Assembly (NCBI GenBank): GCA_900095095.1 | Contig: FMBT01000371.1 | Span: 1 to 64,000 of the forward strand | Direction of reading: 5' to 3' | DNA from: Fragilariopsis cylindrus CCMP1102 | Taxonomy: Eukaryota; Bacillariophyta; Bacillariophyceae; Bacillariales; Bacillariaceae | DNA: 64,000 nucleotides | Shown: in pieces, positions 57,384 to 64,000 of the stretch | Position numbering within the stretch: position 1 is the first letter of the stretch | How the letters are laid out: each line of letters starts with the position of its first letter | Made by a program: the position numbers and the translations under genes | The notes under the pieces: model-generated | Database searches by the model: none | Seen by the model: the letters and a program-made list of their open reading frames with translations, nothing else | Told to the model about the DNA's origin: nothing

Positions 57384-59752
57384 TTAACAACCTGGTGCAT
57401 TCATAATAGGATCATCTTTTGAATATTCTGCATCAATTTCTCGTACAGATGATCCTGAATGTGTAAGGGTTTTTGATGATGGTATAGCATTTGGACTAAC
57501 ATGACTATTATTATTCGCATCACCATTATTATGACTATTCGCATCACCATTATTATTATTATTATTATTCGCACTACCACCATTACCATTAACATCATAT
57601 AAACCTGGTGCCATTAAACCACGTTTGGCCATTGGCATTGATGTTATTGGTTCATCTTGTCCATCAACTAACATTTCTTCTTTCATCATTAAGCAATATC
57701 TTTTTTCATGACAACCATACGCATGAGGTGTTAATTCAATAACATTATTTAATGGTATACTAACATATGGTGCTTCTTTCCGATCTAGGCCCATAAAGTA
57801 TGCATATAATATTCTTAATATACCCTGATGACCAACTATAAGTAATGGTTCACGAATTCTTTCCATTTCTTGTGCTAATGGTTCCAGACGTAATGTTACA
57901 TCCATATAGGATTCACCACGTGGATATCTATAAGATAATTTATCAGCTTGTCGTCTAGCAAATTCATCTGGGTATGTATCTTGTATTTCTTTATATGTCA
58001 TACCATCACATGTTCCAGCATATAATTCATCTAAATTCCTTCTTGGTTTTGGACGAAATTGAGACCAATCAAAACTTTCACCATTATCAAATGTATGATT
58101 AAATTTTTTATGTGAGATAAATTGTGCTGTTTCTTGTGTCCGTCTCATTGTGGATGTCCATAATCGACATGGACGTTCTTCATTATCCTCTACTACTTTA
58201 TCGTCGTCTTTTTCATCATCATCATCCGAATCATTATTAAAAAAATCATGTGAATTCGAACGTTTCTTGGTATCTTTACGACGTGGTCGAGCAATTTCTT
58301 CTTTGGCAAAATGTGCTAATCGACGTGCATATTCCAATCCAGCGGGTGTCAATCCAGAATCACCACCAATTTTACCAAGTAAATTATATTCCGATTGACC
58401 ATGTCTGGTAAAATAAAATGTACGTGGTAATGTATGCAAATTCATCACAAAGTGCACAATTTTTAAACTTAAATAACCACGTATATTATGAACGATATAC
58501 TTATGACTATTCACAATTTTACAATACGATACACCATCCTCGTCATCGACTGGTTCATAATTTTTATCATAATTTGCACGTCGTGCTAAGAAATCATCCA
58601 CAGCATCCTTTTCTTCTATACCTTTATAATCAGGTGTTGATAATTTCACTTTATGAATATTTTCACGTAATATCTGTGTGTGATATATGATGATATGGAT
58701 GATGAGAATGGGTAAGAATGAAATAATATGTTGTGTGATTGTGAAGTTTTTTTTTGGTTTTGTTGTTTTTTGTTGGCATTAAAAGAAATATTGGCGTTGT
58801 TTCGTTTCACATAAAGGAGGAAAGGAAAGGGAAAGGACAAAGAAGTAAAATATAATAAAATACGGGAGAGTTAGTTAAGTTAGTATACGCTATGGTCGGT
58901 AGTGGTAAAATCACATCACATCAAACAAAAATATTAGTCCGAAGTCGCAGTCGAATTGCACCGTAACAATCCTGTCATCGTCGGCCTCGTCGTCGTCTCC
59001 GACAGACAAGATCCGAAAAGCAAGATCCAAAAGGCAAGGTCCAAAAAGCAAGAAACAACAATTTACAAATTAACAATTAACATTTAGCAAAATTGTACAA
59101 CAAAAATACTTACCGCTTCATCATCACAAATACTTTCAATAAAAATACATTTAATATTATTTTTTTCTTTTTTGAGGGTCGAAACAATATGCATTCTTCT
59201 TTTTTTCGTGGAATTCGTTGCATCTAATGCTGCGACACGGACACCATCTTGACGCATATATTCCATCAAGTCGGCAAGTGCCGCATCACAAGCAACTTTT
59301 CGTTGTGCGACACCATCGACATTCGTCGAACTATAAAAACTGGCAGGAAGTTGTGCACCACATAATTGACGCCGGTAATCACCGACATTAAATATTTGTG
59401 AGGGTATATCATGAAAGAAACTTAAAAAACGACAAATACGTTTGGCTATATGTGTTTTACCCGTAGCCGGTAAACCGACCATCACAATCACAAGTTTATC
59501 GGAGGCTGTTGATCCCATAACCTCGAGTGGTGCAGCATTATCACCTTCGGGAAGTAAATGTGGTAAGGGATTACGTTCGGTGGCAGTGACAGTAGAACGT
59601 GGTTGTGATCCAGCAGAGGAGAAGGAACCAGCATGCCATGATAATGGAATTTGATCACCATCCGTACTATTTGTTATAGATACTAAATCTTCATGTTTGG
59701 GTGATGAGGATGCTGATGACGATGACGATAATGATGTTGGTGGTGGTGTCAT
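57384..59752 (-). CDS. PFKFB: 6-phosphofructo-2-kinase / fructose-2,6-bisphosphatase (642 aa), one intron
   Basis: A bifunctional enzyme that makes and degrades fructose-2,6-bisphosphate, the regulator of glycolysis and gluconeogenesis; cytosolic. Exon 1 is 59752-59114 and exon 2 is 58673-57384, joined in phase 0 so that SICDDEA continues into ILRENIHKVKLSTPDY. The kinase half has Walker A GLPATGKT (about residues 94-101), FNVGDYRR and ALDATNSTKKRR. The phosphatase half has FTRHGQSEYNLLGKIGGDSG, the YRYPRGESYMDV segment, and VGHQGILRILYAYF. The usual catalytic His residues (RHG, GHQ) are present. An insert of about 40 Asp/Lys/Arg-rich residues lies between ARRLAHFAKEE and LWTSTMRRT. The N-terminus is Ser/Pro-rich and the C-terminus Asn/Gly-rich. 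The chosen start is ATG 59752 (MTPPPTS). It is divergent from eIF6. Confidence 0.93.
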
Positions 59753-60544
59753 AATCCTTTGGGTTTTTTTGATACTTTTTTTAGATGTTGAGTAGGGATT
59801 TGTGTTCTGTTCTGTGATGTGATGTTGTGTTGTGTTGTGTTGTGTTGTGTTGTGATTGAAAGAAGCAAGCAAATAAGTGCCGATCAAAAAGTAATTTGCG
59901 TGCCTGTATGTGAACGAGAAAATAAACGCTTCACCAAAGTTTGCTTAGTAGTAACCGCAACGTTGAATGAACCGTTGACAAACGCATTCAATTGCATTGA
60001 CAAGGGGTTGACACACACGCCTTCATTGAAATAATAAGGAATGACGCTGTCATACAGTAGAAAGTTATGTGAATCAATGAAAAGTCAATTTATTTTCGAT
60101 ACTGTACAACTGAAGCGCGCGAGCTCTCAAGTGCACGCGTACGCGCATGCGCGGTCGACGTACTATTTACAGAAGTATTTGAACTTACTCTGTCTGGCCT
60201 CCCATCCGTTCAAAATAGACGCAATCCTTTTCTCTTCTTGCTTTCATTGAAAACCAATCAAACTTTTATTTCAAACATGAACATGCTCACACCAACACAT
60301 TAAAAACAACGACACGATTCATTGACAGCAGATTACGCTGGTAAGAAAAAAAAGCACATCCTCTCTTTTACATCCATCTTAAGCAATACTAACATACTTG
60401 TACCATCGATCGATCGTCCATCCCGTCCGAAATAACAAAAGTTTTAATTAAAATACTTTCTAATCAATAGCATTAAAAAGAATCAATAGCTATAAAAGTA
60501 AATAAAGTTAATACATACATCAGACATCAGACATCATCATCAGT
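59753..60544. promoter_or_regulatory. Bidirectional upstream region of PFKFB and eIF6
   Basis: A 792-bp gap between divergent genes that must hold both promoters. It includes a TGTGTTGTGTTG run just upstream of PFKFB and a GC-rich patch with alternating CGCGCG-like sequence near 60113-60150 (AAGCGCGCGAG...CGCGTACGCGCATGCGC). No gene. Regulatory function is inferred from position only. Confidence 0.4.
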
Positions 60545-61306
60545 ATGGCCACACGTTGTTCCTTTGAAAATTCACCGGAAATTGGTGTCTTTTCGGCATT
60601 AACAAATTCTTATGCCTTAGCTGGTGTGGGTGGGAGTGAAAATTTTTATTCCACATTAGAAGCTGAATTACGAGATCATATTCCTGTAATACATGCGACC
60701 ATTGGTGGTGGTCGCTATGTGGGTCGTACTACTGTCGGTAATGTCCGTGGACTGTTAGTACCGAATACGACGACGGATCAAGAATTACAACATTTACGAA
60801 ATTCCTTACCCGACAAGTGTATTGTCCAACGTGTCGAGGAACGATTGTCGGCATTAGGGAATATAATTTGTACTAATGATCATGTTGCATTAATACATCC
60901 CGATACCGATCAAGAAACAGAAGAAATTATTTCCGATGTCTTAGGTGTCGAAGTATTTCGTCAAACCGTCGGCGGGCAAGCCTTAGTCGGTACGTATATG
61001 AATATTACCAATCAAGGTGGGATGGTCCATCCACGAACGACAGTCCAAGATATGGAAGAATTATCAAGTTTATTACAAATCCCATTAGTGGCTGGGACGT
61101 GCAATCGAGGATCCGATGTCTTAGGGGGTGGTTTTATTGTCAATGATTGGTCGTCCTTTGTGGGATTAGATACTACTGGTACCGAAATCAGTGTCATTGA
61201 ATCGATATTTAAATTACAAAGAAATCGTGGTGCAGCGGATGGATCGACTCAACCCATGGATATTGTCAATGATATGAGATCGTCATTAATTGATCAATTG
61301 TCCTAA
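60545..61306 (+). CDS. EIF6: Eukaryotic translation initiation factor 6 (253 aa)
   Basis: Binds the 60S ribosomal subunit and keeps it from joining 40S too early; also needed for 60S maturation. The whole protein matches the family. It starts with an [20 protein letters not shown]-like N-terminus, then [25 protein letters not shown] (about residues 58-73), [14 protein letters not shown] (about 109-122), [20 protein letters not shown] (about 143-162), [13 protein letters not shown] (about 185-197) and a divergent C-terminal tail. The length (253 aa) is close to the usual 245. It is a single exon from ATG 60545, with A-rich leader and 3' flank. One copy per genome is usual, so it is a useful conserved marker. 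Confidence 0.97.
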   Translation: MATRCSFENSPEIGVFSALTNSYALAGVGGSENFYSTLEAELRDHIPVIHATIGGGRYVGRTTVGNVRGLLVPNTTTDQELQHLRNSLPDKCIVQRVEERLSALGNIICTNDHVALIHPDTDQETEEIISDVLGVEVFRQTVGGQALVGTYMNITNQGGMVHPRTTVQDMEELSSLLQIPLVAGTCNRGSDVLGGGFIVNDWSSFVGLDTTGTEISVIESIFKLQRNRGAADGSTQPMDIVNDMRSSLIDQLS

Positions 61307-63655
61307 AAAAACATCATAAACATAAGATAATTAGGACAATACGTTGAAAAAAAATGAAAACAAAAAGATGGAAAGAGAGAGAGAGAGAGAAGAAAACAAC
61401 CAGACGAAACGGACAAGACGTGAGTAGCTTTTCGCTGAGAGAGAGAAAGAAGATACAACTACCATGTATTACAAAAAAAAGATAAATAAATAATAAAAAT
61501 CACTAACGTTACTAGTATAGAAGAATATTTTGCTTTTTGTGTTATTTTTCTTTCCAACTATTACTGTATCAATTGCATACAACATACATGTATAGGCAGT
61601 ACTGCATTAGTTACCTTGATAGTTTTATATCTAGTTGAATACTGTGCAACTCTCGACTGTTTAACAATGCACAGTACAGCACTGCACTACACTCCTATTA
61701 GCAACAAACAGTCACCAGCACACACTACAGTAAACCTATGTCAGTACTAATATGGAATACATAACCCCAATTGAACTGAACACACCATAGTAGAACTTAA
61801 CTTAACACAACACACCTCCACCAAAAACTTTAGTATAGGCAGGTGGTAAGTTCCAACTGGTATGGTGATCATGATGTAATGTATGCTGTGCACTGGGACT
61901 GATTCAGTCTTTAGTCATGAGTAACAACTCATGATTAAAGTAGTCACGAGTAACTACTTGTGGCAATAAGCATTACAAAGCTAATAGCTCACAATTACAT
62001 TCTATTGCAATACCAAGTCCTATCTCTCTATCCTATACTAGTAGTCTAGAAGTAGGCGGCATGGCAATGTATGGCCCCTAACCAACATTATATGGAAACC
62101 AACCAAACAACAGGTATGCGCAACAACAACATTGGTAAAGCAAAGAATATGCATATACACCCAGATACATTGTCATGTTATGTTGAAGTACGATGATATA
62201 TATGCATTATGAACAATAGCATGTGAAACTACAATAGGATATGCATAAACACCAGCATCAGGAAGATATGGTGGTAACAGGTAGGCACTGTGATGGTTGG
62301 AATAATTTAATAATAACAACAAGTTTAGAGGAGCCTCATACATAATCAGGTGAGGAAAGTGTCATAGCTGTAGTAGGAACAGCAGTACAAATGATGTTAA
62401 CAGGTGGGCAACGTGCATGCAGAGTTCAGACAACCTGCAAGTTCAATGCACGCACCGCACTGCACATTATTACTATCAAAATGTGCACTGTGTACAACAT
62501 CATCATCTCAGAAAGAACAAGTTGAATCAACATCATGTGTAACAATTCGATGATGACATGTAACATGCAAGCACACATGATGTTCCTATACAATCTTCAG
62601 ATCCCTACACCTGTGCATTATTTTTGTGCATCTGCGACCACCTATCGCGCCGTTGAGCTAGCTGCCGTAGGAGACTAGATTCATACATCCCACTTTTTTG
62701 TTAGAATTGAGAATTGACTCAAAAAGCCCCTTCACTCTTCAACAAGCGCATGCTGTAATTAACCCAGTGGTAGGAGTAATACAAGAAAAAGAAGAAGAAA
62801 GGTTTTAACACCAGACTCTGATCCAAATTGTTCCACCAAGAATGGAAAGCTTTCAAAAGAAGAAAGTGAGACTTTTCGCCAAGTACAACACAAATTCCCT
62901 GACAGTTTTTATTCTCCATAGGAGGAGATGTGTAGGAATACTTGGGTCCACCTATTATTATTTAGATCTTGAGAAGAATTGTTGAAACCCCCCTTTGAAA
63001 ATAAATGTATGCCCAGAGCAGATGATGCTGCTTTATTATGTTTGCACATTTTTGGGACATGATGTGTTTTTGCTAAATGGTGATATTCCAATGATATGTA
63101 TATGTGGCGGCCGGCCCATATGTTTTTCTTTTTCATATATCAACGATGATCATTGTACACGTACTGTAGAAGCTTCTTTCTCTCTTTTGCAAAGTTAAAA
63201 ACCTAAGTAAGTTACTGTCTGTAGGTCTTGGAAATTATTTTTCAGGACTTTTGCGTGTCATTTCAGTCTTGATAACGTGGACCTCTTCTTGACTTGATAC
63301 GTGTACCTCTTCTTTGTACTAAAAATAAAATCAATCAAAAACGGATTTCATAGTAAGATTTTTTTCTTGTCGGAATTTGCTTCTGTTTGATTTGATTCGA
63401 TTCATTGCTTCCACGCAACGCCAACACCACAGCAATATCAGACAGACAAGCACCACCACAGACTACAAGACAACAGACAACAGACAACAGAAAGCACGCT
63501 AAGGCGTATCGGTCACGAAGGCATACAGTACTACATACGAACATTTATTTGATGAACCTAGATAACCTGTCCCACATATAAAAAGTATTTTTACCTGAAT
63601 TAGATTAGTTCATCCATCCATTTTTTTTCAACAACATCAAAGTAAAGGATCCAAC
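61307..63655. other. Intergenic, no gene supported
   Basis: After the 3' flank of eIF6 (GA repeats at about 61373-61391) the sequence is mixed, with many TACTGTACTG/CACTGCAC motifs, like 28.6-31.1 kb. The ORFs are short and lack features. Confidence 0.4.
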
Positions 63656-63769
63656 CTACACTGCCAAGGTACAATTGAAAATTCCATCCCAACCGGTACT
63701 ACTGCAGCATATATACCGTGCTTCTATATTATTTGTACATTTTTTAGTCAACAATAAAAGAAGAATGTA

Positions 63770-63872
63770 CGACGACGACGACGACGACGACGAGGTGGTA
63801 GTAGTAGTAGTAGTAGTAAGAAAGGAGGAGGAGGAGGAGTCCTTGGGACTACTACTACTACTACTACTACTA
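63770..63872. repeat. Trinucleotide block with self-complementary arms
   Basis: Consecutive tracts of GAC (63770-63793), GTA (63797-about 63819), GGA (about 63824-63839) and ACT (63848-63872). The GTA tract and the ACT tract are reverse complements, so they could form a hairpin around the GGA loop. The tracts create long Asp/Val/Glu/Leu or Ser/Thr run ORFs on both strands, so coding is doubtful. Confidence 0.8.
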
Positions 63873-64000
63873 AGAAGTCGTTTTCGATTCTGCATGCGTT
63901 CTATTTTACTACGATCCGGTGATGTGATGCGGATATGATATGTATAATGCATTGAAAGCCAAAAACACACCCTATAAATAAAAGGAAAATTGTAAAAAGA

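Noticed and set aside
63656-63970. Overlapping ORFs on both strands at the end of the window
   Set aside because: Both are created by trinucleotide repeats.
1-64000. CRISPR arrays, bacterial operons or phage systems
   Set aside because: No regular spacer-repeat array and no bacterial gene organisation; genes are eukaryotic with introns.

Overview
The window looks like nuclear DNA from a diatom. It carries a silicon transporter with both EGxQ/GRQ signature pairs (17200-18927). It has a plastid-targeted protein with an ASAFAP-type presequence motif (38965-39393). It has secreted proteins with PTLSP linkers and RxL-type basic motifs, a CoDi-like Copia element, and short GT-AG introns in compact AT-rich genes. 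Simple repeats (CAA, GTT, CA, GA, poly-C) are dense between and sometimes inside genes. I cannot name the species.

Layout. 0-8.2 kb: a small membrane protein gene with a truncated tandem copy, a decayed hypothetical gene, an acidic membrane protein gene with several apparent frame slips, a possible Cys-rich ORF, a P-loop protein and a small secreted Cys-rich protein. 8.2-11.5 kb: simple repeats, no supported gene. 11.5-14.3 kb: a GT2 glycan synthase with one intron. 14.3-17.2 kb: tandem repeats around one 95-aa ORF. 17.2-27.9 kb: silicon transporter, flavin amine oxidase, a secreted Cys-repeat protein, a weak spliced candidate, a tyrosine phosphatase of the HCxxGKDRTG type and an 80-aa protein. 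27.9-38.2 kb: repeat-rich DNA with a young Copia element (31480-37330) inserted in an older coding remnant. 38.9-39.4 kb: plastid membrane protein. 41.2-47.1 kb: a foldback element and a complete-ended piggyBac transposon (43067-46588) flanked by TTAA, with short-period repeats outside it. 47.6-61.3 kb: a gene-rich stretch with a Cys-rich repeat protein, a coiled-coil protein, a 192-aa protein, an alpha/beta hydrolase, a weak methyltransferase-like fragment, a bifunctional PFK-2/FBPase-2 and eIF6. 61.3-64 kb: no supported gene.

How the genes relate. These are independent eukaryotic genes, not an operon. Three divergent pairs share upstream regions: PFK-2/FBPase-2 with eIF6, the Cys-rich protein with the coiled-coil protein, and the phosphatase with the 80-aa protein. 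Several products act at the cell surface or wall (silicon transporter, GT2 synthase, secreted Cys-rich proteins). The remaining recognised genes are housekeeping.

Caution. Three otherwise sensible genes (3664-5400, 11505-14279, 23247-23878) change frame exactly at homopolymers or a dinucleotide run. This may be unpolished sequence rather than real decay. No previously undescribed system stands out with certainty. The most informative structures are the piggyBac copy, the foldback element, the 375-bp duplication inside the GT2 gene and the degraded tandem copies near the left end.
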